64,000 bases of DNA. Source: a bacterium. GTDB lineage: Bacteria; SZUA-79; Acidulodesulfobacterales; Acidulodesulfobacteraceae. The DNA lies in contig DAHVOJ010000002.1 of the NCBI GenBank assembly GCA_027318865.1, positions 16,986 through 80,985 of the forward strand, read 5' to 3'. The notes beneath the pieces are model-generated. The model did not search any database. It saw nothing but the letters and a program-made list of their open reading frames with translations, and was not told the origin of the DNA. Made by a program: the position numbers and the translations under genes. Numbering within the stretch: the stretch's first letter is position 1; every line of letters starts with the position of its first letter. Below, in pieces: positions 53,112 through 60,560 of the stretch.

Positions 53112-53849
53112 CTATAAAATCTGTCTTTCTATAATAGTCATAAACTCATAAGCAAAATCTACCATTTCGTTTACTATTATTCTTACCTTGTTTGAATAAT
53201 AATTATATGCGATAACGGCGGGTATAGCCGCAAAAAGTCCAGCCGCCGTAGCAATTAAAGAATCGGCTATGCCGGGAGCTACTACCGCGAGTCCGGCGGT
53301 GCCCGCTCTCTGAATGCTTTCGAATGAAGTCATAATGCCCCATACGGTTCCGAAAAGACCGATAAAAGGAGCGGTAGAACCGACGGTGGCAAGAAAAGGA
53401 AGAGAAACTTCTAATTTTGCGATAGAAGTAAGTTGAGATTTTTTTAATGCCCTTTCGACATATGCCAAATTTTCTTCATTTCGTTCTTTATCGCTCTTTT
53501 GCTCTCCGTCCGCAGATTTTTTTCTGATATTCAGCAATTCTTTATATGTAACGTTAAACATAAAAGCTATCGGACCGTAATCCAAACTTTTGGAGGCGGT
53601 GTAAACGTAATCAAGCCTTTTTGATTCCCAGAACAGATCGAGGAATTCCTTGTCCTCTTTCCTTGCTTTGCCGAGATAACGAAGTTTGTAAAATATAATA
53701 GCCCACGATATTAACGAAAAAATAAACAGGAGCAATAAAACTAATTTTACTACGATATTGGTGGTAAGAATATGCGACAGTATATTCATAGTACCGGCGC
53801 TTCCTGCCGCAATACCGCCCACAGCTCCGCCGCCAAGATTATTCAGCAT
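53112..53849 (-). CDS. tolQ: TolQ/ExbB-family proton-channel subunit
   Basis: Three membrane segments: about residues 30-52, and two after residue 145. FLATVGSTAPFIGLFGTVWGIM and AVVAPGIADSLIATAAGLFAAIPAVIAYN are the TolQ/ExbB signatures. Length 245, including a Gly-rich N-terminal extension before MNILSHIL (residue 21), a possible alternative start. A GGAGGA site stands some 13 bases before the first ATG. It is the first gene of the tol run and is divergent from nrdJ. Confidence 0.92.
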   Translation of the reverse strand: MLNNLGGGAVGGIAAGSAGTMNILSHILTTNIVVKLVLLLLFIFSLISWAIIFYKLRYLGKARKEDKEFLDLFWESKRLDYVYTASKSLDYGPIAFMFNVTYKELLNIRKKSADGEQKSDKERNEENLAYVERALKKSQLTSIAKLEVSLPFLATVGSTAPFIGLFGTVWGIMTSFESIQRAGTAGLAVVAPGIADSLIATAAGLFAAIPAVIAYNYYSNKVRIIVNEMVDFAYEFMTIIERQIL

Positions 53850-53934
53850 TATCGATACTTATTCCTCCGGATTCTAAAATTTTCGATGAATTTATTATAT
53901 TTTTAATTATAAATCTTTTTATAAAAAAAATCTA

Positions 53935-53963
53935 TTGACAAAAAAATAATTACAATATATTGT
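53935..53963 (+). promoter_or_regulatory. Putative nrdJ promoter
   Basis: A consensus TTGACA (53935-53940) is followed after 17 bases by TATTGT (53958-53963), a four-of-six -10. Weaker alternatives (TATATA, TATAAA) lie a few bases further on. The first NrdR-like palindrome covers the -10 region, the right place for repression. Confidence 0.5.
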
Positions 53964-53965
53964 AT
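53950..53965 (+). promoter_or_regulatory. NrdR-box-like palindrome 1
   Basis: The core CAATATATTG matches the recalled NrdR consensus CWATATATWG at every position and lies inside a perfect 14-bp palindrome, TACAATATATTGTA. It overlaps the presumed -10 of nrdJ. Confidence 0.7.
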
Positions 53966-53980
53966 ATAAATAAAAAATAT

Positions 53981-53996
53981 CATCTATATATTGAGG
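53981..53996 (+). promoter_or_regulatory. NrdR-box-like palindrome 2
   Basis: The core CTATATATTG also matches CWATATATWG and begins exactly 31 bases after the first core, about three helical turns, the usual tandem spacing for NrdR. It ends at the AGGAG ribosome site of nrdJ. Confidence 0.7.
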
Positions 53997-54003
53997 AGAA
54001 GTT

Positions 54004-57000
54004 ATGAAAAAACAAAATTTCGAACTTTTGCATGACGACCCGCTTGCCGAAAAATTTTCCGAAAATGCCGTTACCGTTTTAAAAAAAAGGTATCTGGCGA
54101 AAGACGAAAAAGGCGAAATTATCGAAACTATAACCGGACTCTTTAAAAGAGTTGCGGAAAATATATCCTCGGCAGATTTAAATTACGGTAAAACGGGAAA
54201 ATATATAGATAATACCGCAAACTCCTTTTTTGACGAGATGTCGTCTCTCCGTTTCCTGCCGAATTCCCCTACTTTAATGAATGCAGGCAGACCGCTTCAA
54301 CAACTTTCGGCTTGTTTTGTACTTCCCATAGAAGACTCGATGGAATCGATATTCGAAACCATAAAAAATACGGCCCTCATCCACCAGAGCGGCGGCGGAA
54401 CCGGTTTTTCTTTTTCGTCATTAAGACCTAAAAACGACACCGTCCATTCCACAAAAGGCGTTTCGAGCGGACCGGTTTCGTTTATGCAGGTATTTAACAG
54501 CGCCACGGAAGCGATTAAACAGGGCGGAACGAGAAGAGGCGCAAATATGGGGATTCTGAGAATAGACCACCCTGACATAATAGATTTTATAACCTCTAAG
54601 AAGGACACTTCCAAGCTTAATAATTTTAATATTTCCGTCGCGATAACGGAAGATTTTATGGAACACGCGTTAAAAAACGAAGACTACCCTTTAATAAATC
54701 CGAGAAATAACGAAATAGTAAAATATCTCAACGCCAAAGAAGTTTTCGATTTAATCGTCGAAACGGCATGGTCGAGCGGAGAACCCGGAATTATCTTTAT
54801 CGACAGAATCAACAAACTCAATCCCATACCCAAAGCCGGAAAAATCGAAGCAACTAACCCGTGCGTAACGGGGGATTCCTATATATCTACCGAATTCGGC
54901 ATGGTAAAAATAAAGAAATTATATGATAAATTCGTTAACGGCGGGATTAAAATATATACCGACGACAGGACGTTTGGCGGCAGTCAGGTCGTTAACGGCG
55001 AACCCGTTTTCGACGTTCCAAACGTAAGCCAAGAATTTAACGGCGTATCTTTAAATTCAATAACGGCCGTTTATAATAACGGCGAAAAAAACGTAGCAAA
55101 AATAGTTACTGAATCGGGGTATGAAATAAAAGCTACTTACGACCATCAGTTTTTAACTCTTGAAGGATGGAAAAAACTTAAAGATATTACCACGGAAGAT
55201 AAAGTTTTAATTCAATCGGGGAACGGTAGTTTTTCAAAAACGGCAAAACTTCCAGTTAAAATAGAAAACGTAACAAACGGTAAAAACGGTAAAATTTACA
55301 GGTTTAACCTGCCGGCCGTTTGGTCTAAAGAGTTAGGACAAGTATTAGGCTGGCTGATAGGCGACGGCCGGCTGATAGATAATAATTCCAAAAATAAAAG
55401 AGTAGGTTTTACTTTTGGAAAAAATGACTTAGAAGTTATGCGATACCTAAAACCTATATTAAATAAAATGTACAATAATGAAATAGAAGAAGTTAAAAGA
55501 ACGGACAATTTATATCACCTTTCATACCACAGCAAATTTTTCGTAGATTATTTTAAAAACTTAGGGGTCAAACCTGTAAAAGCAGACAAAAAAGAGGTGC
55601 CTTCCGGTATTTTTACCGCTACGAAAGAAGCGGTTATAGGTTTTTTACAGGGAATATTTTCTTCCGGCGGGACTATAAGAAACGGTAAAAATCCATCCGA
55701 TTCAGGAATAGTTTTATCTTCAAAAAGTTTAAATTTATTAAAAGAGATCCAAATACTTTTAATAAACCTTGGAATAAAAAGCGTTATTATGGACAGAGCG
55801 CGGAATCCGCGTAAAGATACTTTCGCATATACGACTATTTTAGGAGAGGAAAAACATTATGACACCGACGGAGTTTTGTTTGAAATAGGAATTTACGGAG
55901 TTTCTAAACTAAAATTTTTTGAGCAAATCGGTTTTATGCAAGAGTATAAACAAAGCCGTTTGAAAAATATCGTCGAGAATCAGATATTTTGCAAAGAGAA
56001 ATTCTACGATAAAGTCGAACGCATAGAATATACGGGAAAAGAAACGGTTTACGATTTGACGGAGCCTTCGACTTTCACGTTTATCGCAAACGGCTTTGTA
56101 GTTTTGGATTGCGGGGAACAGCCCTTAGTCGCTTATGAATCGTGCAACTTGGGATCAATTAACATCGGGAAATTTGTAAAAGAAAATAAAATTAAAAAAG
56201 ATATGGTTAATCTTGCGGAATATCTGAAAAAACTCGAAAATAATCCAGACAATATCATTGGCGGCTATCTTAGCTACATAGACTTCGATAAACTTAAAAA
56301 AACAGTACATACCGCAGTCCATTTTTTAGATAACGTAATAGATAAAAATCATTATCCTTTAGAAAAAATTAAGCAGATGACGCTTTCCAACAGAAAAATA
56401 GGTCTGGGCATTATGGGTTATGCCGATACTCTTATAAAGCTCGGAATACCTTACGACAGCGAAATTGCCCTTAGAGTAGCCGAAAATATAATGGGTTTCA
56501 TAGATAAAGAATCAAAGGTAAAATCGGAGGAATTAGGAATAGAACGCGGCAGTTTTCCGAACTTTAAAGGCTCTATCTGGGAAGAAAAAGGATTTAAGGC
56601 TATGAGAAACGGCACGACTACCACCATAGCGCCTACCGGCACTATAAGTATGATAGGCGGGGCTTCGAGCGGCATAGAACCTCTGTTTGCGCTGGCTTAC
56701 GAAAGACGCGTTCTCGACAAGCAGACATTAATAGAAACGGATAAAAATCTTAAAGCCATTTTGGAAGCAATGGGCGTCTATTCCGATAAATTAATAGATT
56801 ATATAGCAAAAAACGGTAGTCTCGGAAAAACATATAAAAAAGATATAGCGGATTTATTGACCGAAAAAGAATATGAATACCTAAGCAGAATATTTATAAC
56901 CTCCCATGATATTGCGCCGAAATGGCACGTTATGACGCAGGCGGCTTTTCAAAAATTTACCGATAACGCCGTAAGTAAAACCGTTAATTTTCCTAATCCG

Positions 57001-57642
57001 GCAAAAAAAGAAGATATAGAAGAGGTCTATACGCTTGCCTATAACCTTAATTTAAAAGGCATAACGGTATATAGGGACGGTTCGAGGGAGCAGGTATTGA
57101 CCGCAGGTTCTTCCGTAAGTTCTAAAGAAAAAGAGGGAAAAGAATTATCAAATCAAAAAAGAGGCGGACAGATAGAACCCAGAAAACGTCCGGATATAAT
57201 AAGGGGGGTAACTGTTAAAACAGTTACAGGATGCGGTCCTCTTTACGTTACGATAAACTACGACGAAAACGGAAATCCTTTCGAAATATTTAACTCTATC
57301 GGTAAATCCGGCGGGTGCGCGCAGTCGCAAACCGAGTCCACCGGAAGGATGGTAAGTTTAGCTTTAAGGTCGGGAATAGGAGCGGAAGAGATAATAAGCC
57401 AGCTTAAAGGTATAAGATGCAATATTCCCTATGGTTTCGGCAGCAATATCATATATTCGTGCGCCGATGCTATAGGCAAAGCTCTCGAAAAAAGCCTTAA
57501 CGAAAAAATTACGCTGCCGAATAACCGCTTAACCCGCACCGTTCAGGGCAGAGGCGCCTGCCCTTCATGCGGCGGCTCAAATCTAAAACATGCGGAAGGC
57601 TGCACGGTATGCCTTGACTGCGGATATTCCGACTGCGGATGA
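54004..57642 (+). CDS. nrdJ: Adenosylcobalamin-dependent (class II) ribonucleotide reductase with intein
   Basis: Reduces ribonucleotides to deoxyribonucleotides with an adenosylcobalamin-derived radical. Extein motifs include NSPTLMNAGRP, LSACFVLPIEDSMESI, HQSGGGTGFSFS, EQPLVAYESCNLGSIN, NRKIGLGIMGYADTL, APTGTISMIGGASSGIEPLF and the C-terminal zinc-binding tail CPSCGG...CTVCLDCGYSDCG. The 1212-residue ORF contains a 416-residue intein (residues 287-702); the spliced enzyme would be 796 residues, normal for NrdJ. The N-x-C-x-E active-site motif (NP|CGE) is formed only after splicing, so splicing is required for activity. A GAGGAG site precedes the ATG. Confidence 0.97.
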   Translation: MKKQNFELLHDDPLAEKFSENAVTVLKKRYLAKDEKGEIIETITGLFKRVAENISSADLNYGKTGKYIDNTANSFFDEMSSLRFLPNSPTLMNAGRPLQQLSACFVLPIEDSMESIFETIKNTALIHQSGGGTGFSFSSLRPKNDTVHSTKGVSSGPVSFMQVFNSATEAIKQGGTRRGANMGILRIDHPDIIDFITSKKDTSKLNNFNISVAITEDFMEHALKNEDYPLINPRNNEIVKYLNAKEVFDLIVETAWSSGEPGIIFIDRINKLNPIPKAGKIEATNPCVTGDSYISTEFGMVKIKKLYDKFVNGGIKIYTDDRTFGGSQVVNGEPVFDVPNVSQEFNGVSLNSITAVYNNGEKNVAKIVTESGYEIKATYDHQFLTLEGWKKLKDITTEDKVLIQSGNGSFSKTAKLPVKIENVTNGKNGKIYRFNLPAVWSKELGQVLGWLIGDGRLIDNNSKNKRVGFTFGKNDLEVMRYLKPILNKMYNNEIEEVKRTDNLYHLSYHSKFFVDYFKNLGVKPVKADKKEVPSGIFTATKEAVIGFLQGIFSSGGTIRNGKNPSDSGIVLSSKSLNLLKEIQILLINLGIKSVIMDRARNPRKDTFAYTTILGEEKHYDTDGVLFEIGIYGVSKLKFFEQIGFMQEYKQSRLKNIVENQIFCKEKFYDKVERIEYTGKETVYDLTEPSTFTFIANGFVVLDCGEQPLVAYESCNLGSINIGKFVKENKIKKDMVNLAEYLKKLENNPDNIIGGYLSYIDFDKLKKTVHTAVHFLDNVIDKNHYPLEKIKQMTLSNRKIGLGIMGYADTLIKLGIPYDSEIALRVAENIMGFIDKESKVKSEELGIERGSFPNFKGSIWEEKGFKAMRNGTTTTIAPTGTISMIGGASSGIEPLFALAYERRVLDKQTLIETDKNLKAILEAMGVYSDKLIDYIAKNGSLGKTYKKDIADLLTEKEYEYLSRIFITSHDIAPKWHVMTQAAFQKFTDNAVSKTVNFPNPAKKEDIEEVYTLAYNLNLKGITVYRDGSREQVLTAGSSVSSKEKEGKELSNQKRGGQIEPRKRPDIIRGVTVKTVTGCGPLYVTINYDENGNPFEIFNSIGKSGGCAQSQTESTGRMVSLALRSGIGAEEIISQLKGIRCNIPYGFGSNIIYSCADAIGKALEKSLNEKITLPNNRLTRTVQGRGACPSCGGSNLKHAEGCTVCLDCGYSDCG
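54862..56109 (+). other. Intein with LAGLIDADG endonuclease domain, inserted in nrdJ
   Basis: The insert starts with Cys (CVTGDSYISTEFGMVKIKKL, block A) and has block B GYEIKATYDHQFLTLEGW with the TxxH motif. It ends VYDLTEPSTFTFIANGFVVLD before the host Cys. LAGLIDADG-type motifs are LGWLIGDGRL (about residue 448) and FLQGIFSSGGTI (about residue 550). Atypical points: the C-terminal residue is Asp, the penultimate is Leu instead of His, and the block F position usually occupied by His is Phe. The second endonuclease motif has lost its acidic residue. It would splice to rebuild NPCGEQPL. Confidence 0.93.
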
Positions 57643-57815
57643 TATAAAAAAACAATTATAAAATTATTAATATATCTTAATTATTATATATATTTTTATA
57701 TAAAATAGTTAAAAATTATAATTGATTTATTTATTTTAATATGTTAAAACGATAAATAATAATTTTTCAAATTAACGTTTTAAGAAAATTTACAAAAAAT
57801 GAGGAGGCAAGGTTT

Positions 57816-58811
57816 ATGGAAAAAGTTAAATTAAAATTTTTGTTGTTATCCGTTTCTGCGTTTCTATCTACATTTTTAATCGCAGGAAGCGTATTTGCCG
57901 CAAATTATGGGGTATTTACGAAAGTTGCGGTTAATGTCCACGGAAACATTTCATCCGTAGCGCAAAAAGTTGAATCTGCTTTGAACGGTCATAACTGGAA
58001 GGTAATAGGAAAATTCAATACCTCTTTGCCGTCGGGAGATACTTACAATTCAACGGTAATAGTCGCCACCGACAGCGTTTATGACAAATATATGGTAGAT
58101 AACGGAAATTACCCTCTCGGCGCTTTTGGACTGCCCTTAAGAGTAGCCGTTTACTCCACGCCCAATCAGGGAATCGTCGTCAGTATGGTTAATTTGCCGG
58201 CGCTTGCAAGAACTTTTTCGGGACGCTCCTATGTGCATTACGCCGTTGAGGTTAATAATCTTTTAAAACACTGGATAAGAGAGGCGGTCGGAGGGACGCC
58301 TTCCAATACTCAATACGGTCCTATGAGAACAGGCCGGTTTCCCGGCGGAATCGGCGGCGGCTCATTTCCGGGAAGCGTTGTTCAAATAAGCAACTATTCG
58401 GGCAGCACCGATTCGAACCTTTTAGGCGTGGCGGATTTAGTATTAAAAGGCATAGAGCATAATAACGGCAGTTGGCATCTGGTTTACAAGATAGAAAAAC
58501 CGTCCATAGGTTTTATAGAAATAGGGGTTACTAGAAATTCTACGGAAAGACATTCGATTGAAATCGACAGCGGTGCAAGAGCGACTTCTACATATAAATT
58601 TCCCGGCATAGACCATGGTCCCTCCTATCCCATTGAAATACTCGTATATAGAGACGGAAACTACACCGATGTTTCTATACTTGGAGAAATGTGGAGAATG
58701 AAATATTATTTTGCAGACGCAGGTATGATGGCTTTTATGACCCATATGGGCATGCCCGGTTCCGTTCAAGGGTCGCTTAAGCAGATGATTTTATACGGAT
58801 TAGCATATTAA
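57816..58811 (+). CDS. Secreted protein of unknown function (DUF302-like N-terminal half)
   Basis: A signal peptide covers residues 1-28 with a likely cut at VFA/ANYG. Residues about 30-155 resemble the DUF302 fold (QKVESALNGHNWKVIG, GLPLRVAVYSTPNQGIVVSM), which is a weak personal match. A Gly/Pro-rich linker (GRFPGGIGGGSFPG) then leads to a second beta-rich domain I do not recognise. Only the signal peptide contains no Cys and the mature protein also appears Cys-free. A strong GAGGAGG site precedes the ATG and a terminator follows, so it is a single-gene unit and may be well expressed. Confidence 0.8.
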   Translation: MEKVKLKFLLLSVSAFLSTFLIAGSVFAANYGVFTKVAVNVHGNISSVAQKVESALNGHNWKVIGKFNTSLPSGDTYNSTVIVATDSVYDKYMVDNGNYPLGAFGLPLRVAVYSTPNQGIVVSMVNLPALARTFSGRSYVHYAVEVNNLLKHWIREAVGGTPSNTQYGPMRTGRFPGGIGGGSFPGSVVQISNYSGSTDSNLLGVADLVLKGIEHNNGSWHLVYKIEKPSIGFIEIGVTRNSTERHSIEIDSGARATSTYKFPGIDHGPSYPIEILVYRDGNYTDVSILGEMWRMKYYFADAGMMAFMTHMGMPGSVQGSLKQMILYGLAY

Positions 58812-58858
58812 CACGTTACGTTATTTCCAAAAAGCGAAATGCCGATGGAAATTATTCT

Positions 58859-58897
58859 AAAAAAGAGGTTTGATTTAAAATCGGACCTCTTTTTTTT
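58859..58897. terminator. Bidirectional rho-independent terminator
   Basis: AAAAGAGGT and ACCTCTTTTTTTT form a stem, extended inside by GATTT/AAATC, with an A-run on the left and a T-run on the right. It lies between two convergent genes (secreted protein and a small minus-strand ORF). Confidence 0.85.
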
Positions 58898-58906
58898 ATC
58901 TGTTTT

Positions 58907-59098
58907 CTATTTTACAAAATTTTCCGCAGGTTTTCCGGTATAAAAACCTTGGGCATAATCGACTTTCGGTTCCTTCGATTCGTTTAAAACTTCTTCCGAC
59001 CCTATAAATTCTGCAATCTTTTTAATCGCCGTTTCTTTTGCAACCGAAATAGAGCCGGCTACAACCGCCCCATCCGCTTTATCTTTAAAAATTCCCAT
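58907..59098 (-). CDS. Small protein of unknown function (63 aa)
   Basis: I do not recognise this 63-residue protein (MGIFKDKADGAVVAGSISVA...). It has an amphipathic helical N-terminal half and a polar C-terminal tail, no Cys and no signal peptide. Support for coding is position: it ends at a bidirectional terminator and occupies a gap that no other gene explains. Codon choice resembles that of its neighbours. No clear ribosome site was seen. Confidence 0.5.
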   Translation of the reverse strand: MGIFKDKADGAVVAGSISVAKETAIKKIAEFIGSEEVLNESKEPKVDYAQGFYTGKPAENFVK

Positions 59099-59191
59099 AA
59101 TAAATTATCCGCCTATTTTAAGAAAGTCTATGGGAAACCCTTTTTGATTATAGCATAATGGTTTCAAAGATTTACATTTATATTTTTTACA

Positions 59192-59211
59192 TTTGTGACA
59201 TTAGTCACTGC
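59192..59211 (+). promoter_or_regulatory. CRP/FNR-family operator upstream of the hemerythrin gene
   Basis: TGTGA-N6-TCACT matches the CRP-type TGTGA-N6-TCACA in nine of ten positions, and GTGAC-ATTA-GTCAC inside it is a perfect inverted repeat (59195-59208). A -10-like TAAAAT (59230-59235) would put the operator centre about 40 bases before transcription start, the activator position of class II CRP/FNR promoters. Which regulator binds is not known. Confidence 0.55.
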
Positions 59212-59276
59212 AATAAATTAATTTTATGATAAAATAAAATAAAAACATATTAAATAAATTTAAAGGAGACTTTAAC

Positions 59277-59786
59277 ATGAATGCAAAAGATAACGATCTT
59301 AATCCTCTTGACGCTTTAAGATCCGAACATGAAGAAATAAGAGCCGTTTTAAATAAACTTGAAGGTTTTTTAAAAAAGCAGTCTCCTGCCGGAAAAGGCG
59401 GAACGAATGGAGCTGCAGAAAACGAAAATGACTTGGCGGCCGGTCTTAACGAGATAACCGCTTATTTCGATAAAGATCTGGAGGCGCATTTTAAGAGAGA
59501 AGAAGAGGCTTTATTTCCGGTTCTCGGAAACTATATCGGCATAGAAACAGGTCCTATCAACGTTATGATTATAGAACATAATAATTGCAGGGAGCTTTTT
59601 AATGATTTTAAGAAAAAAATAGCCGGCAAAGATTATAAACCGGTCGTGTCCGCCGGAAACTCTTTAAGACAGCTATTATCCGAACATGAAGATAAGGAGG
59701 ACAGCATATTGTTTCACATTGCGGAAATGCAGCTTACTAAGGACGAGAAACGCAGTATTATGGAAAAGATGCTTACCATTAATTAA
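59277..59786 (+). CDS. Hemerythrin-domain (HHE) protein
   Basis: A 169-residue four-helix protein with iron-ligand pattern residues SEHEEIRAVL, LEAHFKREEEALFPVL, IIEHNNCRELF and LLSEHEDKEDSILFHIAE. It likely binds a di-iron site for oxygen or NO sensing/scavenging or Fe-S repair (as in Ric/ScdA-type proteins). An AAAGGAG site precedes the ATG. It is followed by a DUF2249 protein on the same strand, a recurrent pairing. Confidence 0.92.
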   Translation: MNAKDNDLNPLDALRSEHEEIRAVLNKLEGFLKKQSPAGKGGTNGAAENENDLAAGLNEITAYFDKDLEAHFKREEEALFPVLGNYIGIETGPINVMIIEHNNCRELFNDFKKKIAGKDYKPVVSAGNSLRQLLSEHEDKEDSILFHIAEMQLTKDEKRSIMEKMLTIN

Positions 59787-59874
59787 TATAAATATAATAA
59801 TAGACTTACACTGAATAATAACAGCAATAATAAGTAAAATTAACCAAACTAAACCAAAAAAAGAGGAATAAATC

Positions 59875-60414
59875 ATGGAAAATATAATCGATTCGAAAAA
59901 AATAAAACTTGACGTAAGAGAAGACATTAAAAATGGAGCCGACCCGTTTAAAAAAATTATGGAGGCGGTAAATCAATTAAAAGACGGCGAAGCGCTGGAT
60001 TTAATAAACAGTTTCGAACCTTTCCCGCTTTATTCGGTTTTAAAAAATAAAGGATTTGAACACATAACCGATAAAGTACCGGAGGGCTTCGAAATAATCT
60101 TTTTCAGAAGTAATGCGGCGGCAAAACCTGTAAAAGTTTCCGAAGAAGCCGACGAAAATCAATTCGGCGACGAAGATCTAAAAAACCTTGCCCACAAGCG
60201 GAATATCGTGGAACTCGACGTAAGAGGACTCGAACCGCCTCAGCCGCTTCTCAAAATATTCTCCACGCTCGAAAATTTAGGCAACGATGCCGCTCTTCAT
60301 ATAATACACGAAAGAAAGCCGATACATTTATATCCGAGATTAAAAGACGCGGGATATAAATTCTTAACGGAAGAAACCGCCGACGACCTTTACACGATAA
60401 AGATTTGGAGATAA
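59875..60414 (+). CDS. Tandem DUF2249 protein
   Basis: Two copies of DUF2249: residues about 10-75 (LDVREDIKNGADPFKKI, GEALDLINSFEPFPLYSVL) and about 105-178 (VELDVRGLEPPQPLLKIF, ALHIIHERKPIHLYPRLKDAGY). The fold is TusA/SirA-like. DUF2249 is frequent in hemerythrin, NnrS and denitrification or NO-stress clusters; its chemistry is unproven. The first copy has a degraded PPEP-like motif (NGADPF) while the second retains EPPQP. Confidence 0.9.
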   Translation: MENIIDSKKIKLDVREDIKNGADPFKKIMEAVNQLKDGEALDLINSFEPFPLYSVLKNKGFEHITDKVPEGFEIIFFRSNAAAKPVKVSEEADENQFGDEDLKNLAHKRNIVELDVRGLEPPQPLLKIFSTLENLGNDAALHIIHERKPIHLYPRLKDAGYKFLTEETADDLYTIKIWR

Positions 60415-60503
60415 GAAAAAGATGTAAAAAGAGGAACGTATATGAGGCAATAACGGCGTTAGATTTGAAATATTGATAATCACCAAATAACTATATGTTA
60501 ATT

Positions 60504-60543
60504 CCCCTCCTTTCCTAAGGAGGGGTGTCAGGCTTTGCCTGAC
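60504..60543. repeat. Double GC-rich hairpin between convergent genes
   Basis: CCCCTCCTT-TCCT-AAGGAGGGG (60504-60525) is followed at once by GTCAGGC-TTT-GCCTGAC (60527-60543). The pair is GC-rich against an AT-rich background and resembles widespread CCCCTCC/GACGGGG repeats of bacterial genomes. It may double as a terminator for the DUF2249 and oxidase-like genes. Confidence 0.7.
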
Positions 60544-60560
60544 GGGGTGGTTTGCCTTTT

